From positions 78,871 to 142,870 of the forward strand of contig JACPPA010000004.1 in assembly GCA_016191285.1 (NCBI GenBank): a stretch of DNA of 64,000 nucleotides, read 5' to 3'. The notes beneath the pieces were generated by a model. It worked only from the letters and a program-made list of their open reading frames with translations. It did not search any database and was not told the origin of the DNA. Each line of letters starts with the position of its first letter. The first letter of the stretch is position 1. Positions 31,387 through 40,264 of the stretch are shown here, in pieces. This DNA comes from Gammaproteobacteria bacterium (lineage in GTDB: Bacteria > Pseudomonadota > Gammaproteobacteria > Ga0077536). Position numbers and translations under genes: made by a program.

Positions 31387-31866
31387 ATGACCGTTTCGGA
31401 ATTCGAACGGGAGCAGGCCACCACCCGCGCCATCGACAGACATGGGGATGCGCCTGGTGCCCTGTTGCCGGTGCTGCACGCGATTCAGGATGCGCTCCAT
31501 CACATCCCGGTTTCCGCCATCGATGCCGTTGCCCAGCGCTTGAATCTCTCCCGCGCCGATATCCACGGTGTCATTTCCTTCTACCACGATTTTCGGCACG
31601 AACCACCGGGACGCCACATCGTCCGGCTGTGCCGTGCCGAGGCCTGTCAGGCGATGGGCGGGCGGGCGTTGGAAGACGATCTCCGAAGTCGTCTGCAAAT
31701 CGATTTCCGCGGCACCACCGCCGATGGTAATGTCACCCTCGAACCCGTCTACTGTTTCGGCGCCTGCGCCTGCGCGCCGGCCGCGATGATCGATGGCACG
31801 CTCCATGGGCGTCTTGACACTATGCGCCTCGCCGCGCTGCTCCGAGATCTGGAGGCTCCCCGGTGA
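31387..31866 (+). CDS. fdsG: NAD-dependent formate dehydrogenase gamma subunit (FdsG)
   Basis: A 159-aa NuoE-like subunit carrying one [2Fe-2S] cluster: Cys pair in L-C-R-A-E-A-C (C-x4-C, about residues 81-86) and second pair in Y-C-F-G-A-C-A-C-A-P (C-x3-C, about 121-126). First gene of the fdsGBACD operon, which encodes the soluble molybdenum formate dehydrogenase oxidising formate to CO2 with NAD+. It overlaps fdsB by 4 bp. Confidence 0.93.
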   Translation: MTVSEFEREQATTRAIDRHGDAPGALLPVLHAIQDALHHIPVSAIDAVAQRLNLSRADIHGVISFYHDFRHEPPGRHIVRLCRAEACQAMGGRALEDDLRSRLQIDFRGTTADGNVTLEPVYCFGACACAPAAMIDGTLHGRLDTMRLAALLRDLEAPR

Positions 31867-33416
31867 GCACGATCACCGTCTATGTCCCGGGTGACGCCGG
31901 CGCGGTTGCGGTCGGCGCCGACGAGGTCGCAATCGCGATCGAATCGCAGGCGCGCACGCGCGGTATCCTCATCGCCATCGTGCGTAACGGTTCGCATGGA
32001 CTGTACTGGCTCGAACCCCTGGTCGAAGTCGTCACGGACGGTAAGCGTCGCGCCTACGGCCCAGTCCGCGTCGCGGACGTCAATAGTCTGTTCGAAGCTG
32101 ATTTCCTGCATGGCGCCGCGCATCCCCTTGCGCACGGCGTCACCGATCAAATCCCCTATCTGCGCGAGCAGGAGCGCCTGACGTTCCGCCGCGTCGGAAT
32201 TACCGACCCCATTTCACTTGCTGACTTCATCGCGCACGACGGCTTTGTTGGTCTGCGTCGCGCGCTGGACCTTTCACCGGGAGCGATCGTGAAAGAAGTC
32301 ACCGACAGCGGGCTGCGTGGCCGCGGTGGCGCCGCCTTTCCGACCGGCATCAAGTGGAAGACCGTCGCGGACACCGTCGCCGCGCAGAAATACATTGTGT
32401 GCAATGCCGACGAGGGCGACTCGGGCACCTTTGCCGATCGCATGTTGATGGAGGGCGATCCGTATCTGCTGATAGAAGGGATGGTCATCGCCGGTCTCGC
32501 GGTCGGCGCGACGCAAGGCTTCGTCTACGTGCGCAGCGAATACCCGCATGCAGAGCGTGTACTGCGGCACGCCATCGGACTAGCCGCCGCCGCTGGCTAT
32601 CTCGGTGACAACATCCTCGGTAGCGGTCGCACCTTCGCGCTCGATGTTCGGCGCGGTGCAGGCGCCTATATCTGCGGCGAAGAAACCGCGCTGTTGGAAA
32701 GTCTGGAAGGCCGGCGCGGACAGATCCGCTACAAGCCGCCGCTCCCGGCACACAGGGGATTATTCGGCCAGCCGACGGCGGTCAACAATGTCATCTCACT
32801 TGCAACAGTGCCCGTCATCCTGCAGCGCGGTGCGGCTTATTATGCGGACTTCGGACGCGGCCGCTCGCGCGGTACTCAGCCCTTCCAGCTGGCCGGCAAC
32901 GTGCGATATGGCGGGCTAATCGAAAAGGCGTTCGGCCTGACCTTGGGTGAGCTTATTCACGACTGGGGCGGCGGCAGCGCCAGCGGTCGCCCGGTGCGGA
33001 CGGCCCAGGTCGGCGGCCCGCTGGGCGCCTATCTGCCGGTGCACCACTTCGATACTCCGCTCGACTATGAAGCGTTCGCCGCGAAGTCCGCGATGCTCGG
33101 CCATGGCGGGGTGGTGGTATTCGACGACAGCGTCGATATGGCAGCAATGGCGCGCTTCGCGATGGAATTTTGCGCGGTGGAGTCCTGCGGCAAGTGCACG
33201 CCGTGCCGCCTTGGCGCGGTGCGCGGGCGCGAACTCATCGAGCACATCGTCGCCGGTCGCGACGTCGAGCGGAACCTCGCGACGTTGCGTGATCTCTGCG
33301 ACACCATGATCAACGCCTCGCTCTGCGCGCTGGGTGGCATGGCGCCATTTCCGGTCTTAAGCGCCCTTGAGCATTTTCCCGACGATTTCGTGCGCGCCGG
33401 TCGCAACGCGGCCTGA
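31863..33416 (+). CDS. fdsB: NAD-dependent formate dehydrogenase beta subunit (FdsB)
   Basis: A 517-aa NuoF-like diaphorase subunit. Residues 1-100 form the extra thioredoxin-like domain typical of FdsB. The NADH/FMN site follows: G-R-G-G-A-A-F-P-T-G-I-K-W (about 151-163) and G-A-G-A-Y-I-C-G-E-E-T-A-L-L-E-S (about 264-279). The [4Fe-4S] motif is E-S-C-G-K-C-T-P-C-R (about 440-449). It hands electrons from the Fe-S chain to NAD+. The GTG start overlaps fdsG; fdsA starts 22 bp downstream. Confidence 0.95.
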   Translation: MSTITVYVPGDAGAVAVGADEVAIAIESQARTRGILIAIVRNGSHGLYWLEPLVEVVTDGKRRAYGPVRVADVNSLFEADFLHGAAHPLAHGVTDQIPYLREQERLTFRRVGITDPISLADFIAHDGFVGLRRALDLSPGAIVKEVTDSGLRGRGGAAFPTGIKWKTVADTVAAQKYIVCNADEGDSGTFADRMLMEGDPYLLIEGMVIAGLAVGATQGFVYVRSEYPHAERVLRHAIGLAAAAGYLGDNILGSGRTFALDVRRGAGAYICGEETALLESLEGRRGQIRYKPPLPAHRGLFGQPTAVNNVISLATVPVILQRGAAYYADFGRGRSRGTQPFQLAGNVRYGGLIEKAFGLTLGELIHDWGGGSASGRPVRTAQVGGPLGAYLPVHHFDTPLDYEAFAAKSAMLGHGGVVVFDDSVDMAAMARFAMEFCAVESCGKCTPCRLGAVRGRELIEHIVAGRDVERNLATLRDLCDTMINASLCALGGMAPFPVLSALEHFPDDFVRAGRNAA

Positions 33417-33438
33417 ACGACGCACCTGGAGCAGAACG

Positions 33439-36288
33439 ATGCGATCCATCAATGAACTCGATCTCGGCACGCCGGCGGCAAGTACTACCGCTCTCGTCAC
33501 GCTCGACATCGACGGCGTTTCAGTCAACGTCCCCGCCGGTACCTCCGTCATGCGTGCAGCTGCGCTGGCCGGCATCAAGGTCCCCAAGCTGTGTGCGACC
33601 GATAGTCTCGAACCGTTTGGATCGTGCCGTCTATGCCTGGTGCAGATCGAGGGCATGCGCGGCTTCCCAGCCTCGTGCACCACACTGGTCGCCCCCGGCA
33701 TGCGAGTGACCACGCAAAGTGCGCGCTTGGGTGGCCTACGCCGCAACGTCATGGAACTGTACATCTCCGATCACCCGCTCGATTGCCTGACCTGTCCGGC
33801 TAACGGCCATTGCGAATTGCAAGACATGGCGGGTGCGGTGGGGTTGCGTGAAGTGCGCTATGGCTACGAGGGCGCCAATCATCTGACGGCGAGCAAGGAC
33901 GAGAGCAATCCGTATTTCACCTTCGATCCCGGCAAATGCATCGTGTGCTCACGCTGCGTACGTGCCTGCGACGAAGTGCAGGGGACGTTCGCGCTGACCA
34001 TCGCTGGCCGCGGCTTTGCGTCGCATGTGAGTGCCGGTACCGAGCAATCCTTCATTGCCTCCGATTGCGTGTCTTGCGGGGCCTGCGTGCAGGCCTGTCC
34101 AACCGCGACCTTGATGGAAAAATCGATCATCGAACAGGGGCAGCCTGAGCACAGCGTGATCACGACTTGTGCTTACTGTGGGGTCGGTTGTTCGTTTCGT
34201 GCCGAACTCAAAGGTGCTGAAGTGGTGCGGATGGTGCCGAATAGCGACGGCCATGCCAATCATGGCCATTCCTGCGTCAAGGGCCGTTTCGCCTTCGGTT
34301 ATGCGACGCATCCCGATCGCATCAAGACGCCGATGATCCGGGCTTCGATCCACGAGTCCTGGCGCGAAGTGTCGTGGGACGAGGCCATCGCTTACGCTGC
34401 CGCTGAGCTGCAACGGATCCAGGCCCGTCATGGGAAAGACGCAATCGGCGGGATTACCTCGTCTCGCTGTACCAACGAAGAGACCTATCTCGTGCAGAAG
34501 CTGGTGCGTGCGGCTTTCGGCAACAACAACGTCGATACCTGCGCACGCGTTTGTCACTCACCGACGGGCTACGGTCTCAAACAAACGCTCGGCGAATCGG
34601 CCGGCACGCAGGCCTTCGATTCGGTCAGGCACGCCAACGTCATCGTCGTGATCGGCGCCAATCCGACCGACGGCCACCCGGTGTTCGCCTCGCACCTGAT
34701 CCAGCGTCTGCGCACCGGCGCGCACCTGATCGTGATCGATCCGCGTGGCATCGATCTGGTACGCATGCCGCACGTCGCCGCTGACTATCACTTGAAATTG
34801 CGTCCTGGAACCAATGTCGCGCTCATTAACGCACTCGCGCATGTCATCGTGACTGAAAATCTCATCGATCACGAATTTGTCGCCGCGCGCTGCGATCGGG
34901 GCGCGTTCGAGAAATGGCAGCGGTTCATCGCCGATCCGGAGCATGCCCCTGAGCGGACCGCGGCCATCACCGGCGTGCCGGCGGTGGAGGTGCGCGCTGC
35001 GGCACGTCTTTACGCGACTGGTGGCAATGCCGCCATCTATTATGGCCTGGGGGTCACTGAGCACAGCCAGGGTTCGACCATGGTCATGGGCATCGCCAAT
35101 CTGGCGCTGGCCACCGGCAACCTCGGACGCGAAGGCGTCGGCGTCAATCCGCTGCGTGGCCAGAACAATGTGCAAGGCTCCTGCGACATGGGCTCTTTCC
35201 CGCACGAATTCACTGGCTATCGCCACGTCTCCGACGCGGCCACGCGCGGGTTGTTCGAGACGGCGTGGGGCGTGGCGCTGGATCCCGAACCAGGACTGCG
35301 GATCCCAAACATGTTCGAGGCCGCACTCGACGGCAGTTTCCGCGGGCTTTATATCCAGGGCGAAGATATCGCGCAGTCCGATCCGGATACCCAGCACGTC
35401 ACGGCCGCGCTCGAAGCGCTGGAATGCGTCATCGTCCAGGATCTGTTCCTGAACGAGACCGCAAAATTCGCCCATGTTTTTCTGCCGGGATCGTCCTTTC
35501 TAGAAAAGGACGGCACGTTCACCAATGCCGAGCGTCGCATCTCGCGCGTGCGGCGCGTGATGCCGCCGCTCGGTGGTAAAGCCGACTGGGAAGTGACCTT
35601 GATGCTCGCGGCGGCGCTTGGCTATCCGATGAACTACCGGCATCCGTCGGAGATCATGGATGAGATCGCGCGCTTGACCCCGACCTTCACCGGCGTCAGC
35701 TATGCGCGCCTCGATGAACTCGGCAGCATCCAGTGGCCGTGCAACGCACAGGCTCCGGCCGGCACCCCGACCATGCACGAGGTGACGTTCACGCGCGGAC
35801 TCGGACGCTTCATGTTGACGCCCTACGTGCCCACGCACGAACGCACTACCGGCAAGTATCCCTTGATCTTGACCACCGGCCGCACCCTCTCGCAATACAA
35901 TGTCGGCGCGCAGACGCGGCGCACCCGCAATACGGTGTGGCACGCCGAAGATCGGCTAGAGATCCATCCCCATGACGCCGAGACGCGCGGCGTGGTCGAA
36001 GGCGATTGGGTCGGGGTCAAGAGCCGTGCCGGCGAGACCGTGCTGCGCGCACGCATCAGCGAAGCAGTGCAGCCGGGCGTGGTCTACACCACCTTCCATT
36101 TCCCGGAATCGGGCGCCAATGTCATCACCACGGAACACTCCGACTGGGCGACGAATTGCCCCGAGTACAAAGTCACGGCCGTGCAGGTGGTGAAAGTCAC
36201 GCAACCCTCGGCCTGGCAGCAGCGCTACCACCGATTCAGTATCGAACAGCAGAAGCTCCTCGATGAACGCGAAACTTTCACGCGTTGA
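33439..36288 (+). CDS. fdsA: NAD-dependent formate dehydrogenase alpha subunit (FdsA), Cys type
   Basis: A 949-aa catalytic subunit from ATG at 33439. In order: an N-terminal [2Fe-2S] domain (G-S-C-R-L-C-L-V), a His/Cys cluster (H-P-L-D-C-L-T-C-P-A-N-G-H-C), two ferredoxin-type [4Fe-4S] motifs (C-I-V-C-S-R-C-V-R-A-C and C-V-S-C-G-A-C-V-Q-A-C-P), and the molybdopterin domain with its own cluster (C-A-Y-C-G-V-G-C-S). The Mo ligand is Cys in C-A-R-V-C-H-S-P-T-G-Y-G (not selenocysteine: the codon is TGT). The C-terminal domain binds the bis-MGD cofactor. An in-frame upstream GTG inside fdsB is ignored. Confidence 0.95.
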   Translation: MRSINELDLGTPAASTTALVTLDIDGVSVNVPAGTSVMRAAALAGIKVPKLCATDSLEPFGSCRLCLVQIEGMRGFPASCTTLVAPGMRVTTQSARLGGLRRNVMELYISDHPLDCLTCPANGHCELQDMAGAVGLREVRYGYEGANHLTASKDESNPYFTFDPGKCIVCSRCVRACDEVQGTFALTIAGRGFASHVSAGTEQSFIASDCVSCGACVQACPTATLMEKSIIEQGQPEHSVITTCAYCGVGCSFRAELKGAEVVRMVPNSDGHANHGHSCVKGRFAFGYATHPDRIKTPMIRASIHESWREVSWDEAIAYAAAELQRIQARHGKDAIGGITSSRCTNEETYLVQKLVRAAFGNNNVDTCARVCHSPTGYGLKQTLGESAGTQAFDSVRHANVIVVIGANPTDGHPVFASHLIQRLRTGAHLIVIDPRGIDLVRMPHVAADYHLKLRPGTNVALINALAHVIVTENLIDHEFVAARCDRGAFEKWQRFIADPEHAPERTAAITGVPAVEVRAAARLYATGGNAAIYYGLGVTEHSQGSTMVMGIANLALATGNLGREGVGVNPLRGQNNVQGSCDMGSFPHEFTGYRHVSDAATRGLFETAWGVALDPEPGLRIPNMFEAALDGSFRGLYIQGEDIAQSDPDTQHVTAALEALECVIVQDLFLNETAKFAHVFLPGSSFLEKDGTFTNAERRISRVRRVMPPLGGKADWEVTLMLAAALGYPMNYRHPSEIMDEIARLTPTFTGVSYARLDELGSIQWPCNAQAPAGTPTMHEVTFTRGLGRFMLTPYVPTHERTTGKYPLILTTGRTLSQYNVGAQTRRTRNTVWHAEDRLEIHPHDAETRGVVEGDWVGVKSRAGETVLRARISEAVQPGVVYTTFHFPESGANVITTEHSDWATNCPEYKVTAVQVVKVTQPSAWQQRYHRFSIEQQKLLDERETFTR

Positions 36289-37108
36289 GCAGCTGCTCGC
36301 CGTGCCGCTGCCGGAGGCGGTTGTCACGCTGCCGGTCACGCGTTGGCGTGACGCTGCGAGCGAGGTTAGGTCCGACCGCATCGCCGAGGAAACGCCGGTC
36401 GCGATTCTGTGCAATGGCGAGCCGCATGCGGTGATGCTGATGTCGCCGTGCGACCTCGAAGATTTTGCGCTCGGCTTCGCCTTGACCGAGGGACTCATCG
36501 CAGAGCCACGCGAATTGGTGCTCGTCGAACGGCGTGCGCTGGACGATGGAATCGAGCTTGATCTCGTGATGCCGGTGGATCGGACGTCTCGCGTCAGCAG
36601 CGGTGCGCGCAGCCTCGCCGGACGTTCGGGTTGCGGGATATGCGGCAAGCGCATGGTGTCGGATGCGATGCGCACGCCGGCCGCCGTTGCGCGGGTTCCG
36701 ACGCTCAGCCGCGCCGCCATCGCGCGCGGTGCCGCCGCGCTTAGCGATCGGCAAGTTCTCAATCGCGAGACCGGCGCCGTGCATGCCGCGGCGTGGGTCG
36801 ATCTCGACGGCAGCATCGTCGCGCTGCGTGAGGATATCGGTCGCCACAATGCGCTCGACAAGCTGATCGGGGCGCGGGCCCGCGCGGACTTTCCGCCGGG
36901 CTTTGTGCTGGTCACCAGCCGGGCCAGCTATGAAATCGTGATGAAGGCGGCCGCCGCGTGCATCGGCCTGCTCGCCGCAGTTTCGGCGCCGACGGCACGG
37001 GCAGTGCGCCTTGCCGAGATCTGCAATGTCACGCTGGCAGGTTTTGTGCGCGGCACGGATCTCGTCATCTACAGCCATGGCGAGCGCATCACGGACGGCA
37101 AAGATTAG
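36263..37108 (+). CDS. fdhD: Formate dehydrogenase accessory sulfurtransferase (FdhD/FdsC)
   Basis: A 281-aa FdhD-family protein that transfers sulfur to the Mo cofactor of the alpha subunit. The central Cys motif is S-G-C-G-I-C-G-K (about residues 126-133). Also typical are E-D-F-A-L-G-F-A-L-T-E-G and R-E-D-I-G-R-H-N-A-L-D-K-L, the cofactor-binding segment. The gene overlaps the end of fdsA by 26 bp. In Fds operons this homologue is called fdsC. Confidence 0.93.
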   Translation: MNAKLSRVEQLLAVPLPEAVVTLPVTRWRDAASEVRSDRIAEETPVAILCNGEPHAVMLMSPCDLEDFALGFALTEGLIAEPRELVLVERRALDDGIELDLVMPVDRTSRVSSGARSLAGRSGCGICGKRMVSDAMRTPAAVARVPTLSRAAIARGAAALSDRQVLNRETGAVHAAAWVDLDGSIVALREDIGRHNALDKLIGARARADFPPGFVLVTSRASYEIVMKAAAACIGLLAAVSAPTARAVRLAEICNVTLAGFVRGTDLVIYSHGERITDGKD

Positions 37109-37114
37109 TTGCCG

Positions 37115-37324
37115 ATGCATATTGAACGGCTAGTAGAAATGGCGAACGACATCGCCGCCAATCAGGCGGCGGATCCCGACCATGCGGTCGGCATCATTAC
37201 ACTGCATCTGCAACGCTTCTGGGATCCACGCATGCGTGCCCAGATTATCGCCCACTTGGCCGAAGGCGGCGCTGGCCTGGCCGACGATGCGCGCGCGGCC
37301 ATCGCGCGGTTGACTGGACAGTAA
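37115..37324 (+). CDS. fdsD: NAD-dependent formate dehydrogenase delta subunit (FdsD)
   Basis: A 69-aa helical protein, M-H-I-E-R-L-V-E-M-A-N-D-I-A-A-N ... R-F-W-D-P-R-M-R-A-Q-I, the signature of FdsD, a small subunit of soluble NAD-dependent formate dehydrogenase. ATG at 37115 is chosen over the TTG two codons earlier. It starts 6 bp after fdhD and closes the operon. Confidence 0.92.
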   Translation: MHIERLVEMANDIAANQAADPDHAVGIITLHLQRFWDPRMRAQIIAHLAEGGAGLADDARAAIARLTGQ

Positions 37325-37486
37325 GCGCGAGAGGCCACGGTAAACCATCGCGGAGTTCTGTGCGCTCATGCGCGCTGGTGGATTATCCGCGCCGTTGATC
37401 GCACGCGCCGACGCCGACCATGTAACCCCTGATCATTACGCGGCATTTTTGCAAACAGGGCACGTAGCGCGACCACGACTCCTTCT

Positions 37487-38998
37487 CTACTTCGTCGCGA
37501 ACACGTAGTCGTCGAGACTAAAGGTAAGGCTTCGCAACCACATATTTAAATGCGTCACGGGGCGAAGTAGCGGCGCGTCGCCGTTGCGATCGTAATAATA
37601 GGTGTGCGAACCGGCGCAATTACCGCTGTATAACACGTTATTTTCGCGTTGCCGCATCACGCGCGCGAAGTCGGCATCGTGCGCCCGCTGTTTCACTTCG
37701 ACGTAGTTCGCGGCGCGCTTCTGCGCGGCTTTCAGGCAGCGCAGGAAATGCCGCACCTGAATATCGATCATGCCGAAGTACGATCCGCTCGCGATCGCAT
37801 ACGGCCCGAAAAGCATGAAGTAGTTCGGATAACCCGGCACGGTGATCCCCTGGTAAGCCTGGTAGCGATTCTTGGTCCAGTACTCGCCAATTTCCTGTCC
37901 GCCGCGGCCGATAATTTCGCAACTCGGGACCGTGCCGGGTTCGAAGACTTGGAAACCCGTCGCGCAGATCAGCGTATCGATCTCGCGCACCTTGCCGTCC
38001 TTGGTCTCGATCCCGGTCGGCGTGACGCGCGTGATGGGATCGGTAATCAGTTCCACGTTGCTGCGATTAAACACCGGGTAGTAGACATTCGATACACTCG
38101 GTCGTTTGCAAAAATGGTTGTAGGTCGGAATCAGTTTCTGCTGGATCGCGGGATCGTTGACCTGAGTGCGGATCTGGTTGACCCCTTGTTTTTCCAGCCA
38201 CTTGAAGATCCACGGGAACTGTTTGTAGTGCACGCCACCGACGCCAATCCACAGTTCGGTTAAGAATATGCACAGGAAGCGCATCAGCTTTTGCAAGCCG
38301 GGGACCAGGCGATACGCTTTGCGCAATCCGTCCGGGATGACGGCGTCGAACTTAGGTAACAACCAAATCGGCGTGCGCTGGTAGACATCAAGCTGCTGTA
38401 GCTTGTCGACGATCTCCGGGATCAACTGAATCGCAGTGGCCCCAGTACCGATCACCGCAACCCGTTCGTTGTTCAGATCATGTTGGTGATCCCAGCGCGC
38501 GGTGTGAATGACCTTGCCCGTGAAGGACTCGACGCCTTCGATATCCGGCATCTTGGGCGCGGTCAACGCGCCGGTGGCGCTGACAAAATAGCGCGCCGTC
38601 AGGCTCTCGCCATCGGCCAGGGTCAACCGCCATAAATTGTTTACTTCATCATAGACCGCGCGTTGCACGGACTTGCGAAATCGAATGTGGCGGCGCACGT
38701 CGTACTTGTCGGCACAATGGTCGGCGTAAGCTTTTAGCTCCGCTCCGCGGGCATAGACCCGAGTCCAGTCGGGGTTGGGTTCAAAGGCATAGGAGTACGA
38801 GGCCGACGGGATATCGACGGTCAGACCAGGATAGGTATTGTCGCGCCAGGTTCCGCCCAGGTCGTCGGCCCGCTCCAGGATCACGAAGTCGTGTTGATAA
38901 TGCTTCTTCAGTTTGATCCCGAGACCAAGACCCGAGAAACCGGCGCCGACGATGACAATTTCATGATCCGGGGTGGTTTTTAATGGAGTATTTTCCAT
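37487..38998 (-). CDS. Flavin monooxygenase, Baeyer-Villiger type
   Basis: A 503-aa FAD/NADPH monooxygenase from ATG at 38998 (M-E-N-T-P-L-K; AAGG 8 nt upstream), with an in-frame ATG 14 codons earlier less likely. FAD fingerprint G-A-G-F-S-G-L-G (about residues 18-25); Baeyer-Villiger fingerprint F-T-G-K-V-I-H-T-A-R-W-D (F-x-G-x3-H-x3-W, about 153-164); NADPH fingerprint G-T-G-A-T-A-I-Q (about 179-186). It would convert a cyclic or linear ketone to a lactone or ester. Transcribed divergently from a retro-Claisen-type crotonase, so both may act on cyclic ketones or diketones. Confidence 0.9.
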   Translation of the reverse strand: MENTPLKTTPDHEIVIVGAGFSGLGLGIKLKKHYQHDFVILERADDLGGTWRDNTYPGLTVDIPSASYSYAFEPNPDWTRVYARGAELKAYADHCADKYDVRRHIRFRKSVQRAVYDEVNNLWRLTLADGESLTARYFVSATGALTAPKMPDIEGVESFTGKVIHTARWDHQHDLNNERVAVIGTGATAIQLIPEIVDKLQQLDVYQRTPIWLLPKFDAVIPDGLRKAYRLVPGLQKLMRFLCIFLTELWIGVGGVHYKQFPWIFKWLEKQGVNQIRTQVNDPAIQQKLIPTYNHFCKRPSVSNVYYPVFNRSNVELITDPITRVTPTGIETKDGKVREIDTLICATGFQVFEPGTVPSCEIIGRGGQEIGEYWTKNRYQAYQGITVPGYPNYFMLFGPYAIASGSYFGMIDIQVRHFLRCLKAAQKRAANYVEVKQRAHDADFARVMRQRENNVLYSGNCAGSHTYYYDRNGDAPLLRPVTHLNMWLRSLTFSLDDYVFATK

Positions 38999-39204
38999 GA
39001 TTTCGCCTTGGCGCTTCCGTGGGGTAGCGCGCTTCGTCATTGATAATTACGACCACAGCCGCCAGCGTGGCGACAATGAGTTGCCTGGTCAAGCTGCGGG
39101 GTGGTTTACTGGCGGCACACGGCGCGCTTTAGCGAGCGTGCGGATCAACGTATGGTGTCGCGGTCGCCCATTTTAAGTCTGGCCTACGCTTAAGGAGAAA
39201 ACTT

Positions 39205-39993
39205 ATGTTGGTTCCACATCTCGACGAGTACGCCAAGAAATATCAACATATCAAATTCAAGCGCGAGGATGGCATCCTTGAGGTCACCCTGCACAGCGAT
39301 AATCGCGACTTGGTCTGGGGCTTCGCACCCCATCAGGAGTTAGGGTACTGCTTCGCCGATATTGGCTGCGATCCCGACAACAAGATCATCATCTTCACCG
39401 GCTCGGGTGACACCTTCATTCACAAGGAAGATCTCGGCGGCGGCAAGGTAGACGCCAAAACCTGGGCCGAGCACGTCCTGCCGGATGCCAAACGGCTGCT
39501 GATGAATCTGCTCGAAATCCAGGCGCCGATGATCGCCGCGGTGAATGGCCCGGCCACTGTACACGCCGAACTTGCCCTGCTGTGCGATATCGTGCTCGCC
39601 GCCGATCATTCGGTGTTCCAAGACGCGCCGCATTTCCCCAGCGGCTTAGTGCCAGGTGACGGCGTACATATCGTGTGGCCGATGTTGCTCGGATTAAACC
39701 GCGGGCGTTATTTTCTAATGACCGGGCAACAATTGTCCGCACAAGAAGCCCTGAACCTCGGCGTGGTTAACGAAGTCATGCCACAGGCTAAGCTACTGGC
39801 GCGCGCCTGGGAGCTTGCAAAAATCATCCGCCAACGACCGGCACTGACGGTGCGCTTGACCCGTGAAGCGATGCTGCAACAAGTCAAACGCGCGATGCTC
39901 GATCACCTACCGTATGGACTCGCGCTCGAAGGATTGGCCGCGTGCGATTATTGGCCGGATAAATTTGCAGCGGCGGATATCTCGAAGCGTTGA
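39205..39993 (+). CDS. Crotonase-family beta-diketone hydrolase (6-oxocamphor hydrolase-like)
   Basis: A 262-aa crotonase-fold protein. From memory it resembles 6-oxocamphor hydrolase along its length: [35 protein letters not shown] and V-P-G-D-G-V-H. The His in V-H-A-E, the His in A-P-H-F and the Asp in P-G-D-G match the catalytic positions I recall for that enzyme, which cleaves a C-C bond of cyclic beta-diketones without CoA. AAGGAG lies about 8 nt before the ATG. The BVMO gene is divergent upstream. The exact substrate is unknown. Confidence 0.75.
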   Translation: MLVPHLDEYAKKYQHIKFKREDGILEVTLHSDNRDLVWGFAPHQELGYCFADIGCDPDNKIIIFTGSGDTFIHKEDLGGGKVDAKTWAEHVLPDAKRLLMNLLEIQAPMIAAVNGPATVHAELALLCDIVLAADHSVFQDAPHFPSGLVPGDGVHIVWPMLLGLNRGRYFLMTGQQLSAQEALNLGVVNEVMPQAKLLARAWELAKIIRQRPALTVRLTREAMLQQVKRAMLDHLPYGLALEGLAACDYWPDKFAAADISKR

Positions 39994-40264
39994 GCCAAGA
40001 CGAATCCAGGACGAGTCCAGGACCTCCCTTTCTTTCCAAAGTCTTTTATCGAGGTAATTTCGAGGCTGTAATTCTCACACCAAGCGCGTGATGCTAGAAC
40101 CGAAGATAGTCGATGGAGCAAGCGGCAACCTGGACCCAGACTATTAACGCTGCCTTTGATTGCGGGCCACTAAACGCGATTTAATCAAGCGGAAAGCCTA
40201 TATAGTTTGATTAAAATGGGCTTTAAACGCAGTATCCAGCGTTCAGTGGCGATGAGGAACAGTA
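39994..40264. promoter_or_regulatory. Promoter region of the Fic-HsdMS-TIR operon with a palindrome
   Basis: The 271-bp gap holds a perfect 9-bp inverted repeat, TTTAATCAA (40180-40188) and TTGATTAAA (40207-40215), around an 18-nt spacer containing TATATAG, which may be the -10 element. The Fic protein has a C-terminal winged helix and could bind here to repress its own operon (inference). AGGA before the GTG start at 40265 completes the initiation region. Confidence 0.5.

Noticed and set aside
34558..35475. A 305-aa protein on the - strand inside fdsA
   Set aside because: Antisense shadow; fdsA is clearly coding across the whole interval.
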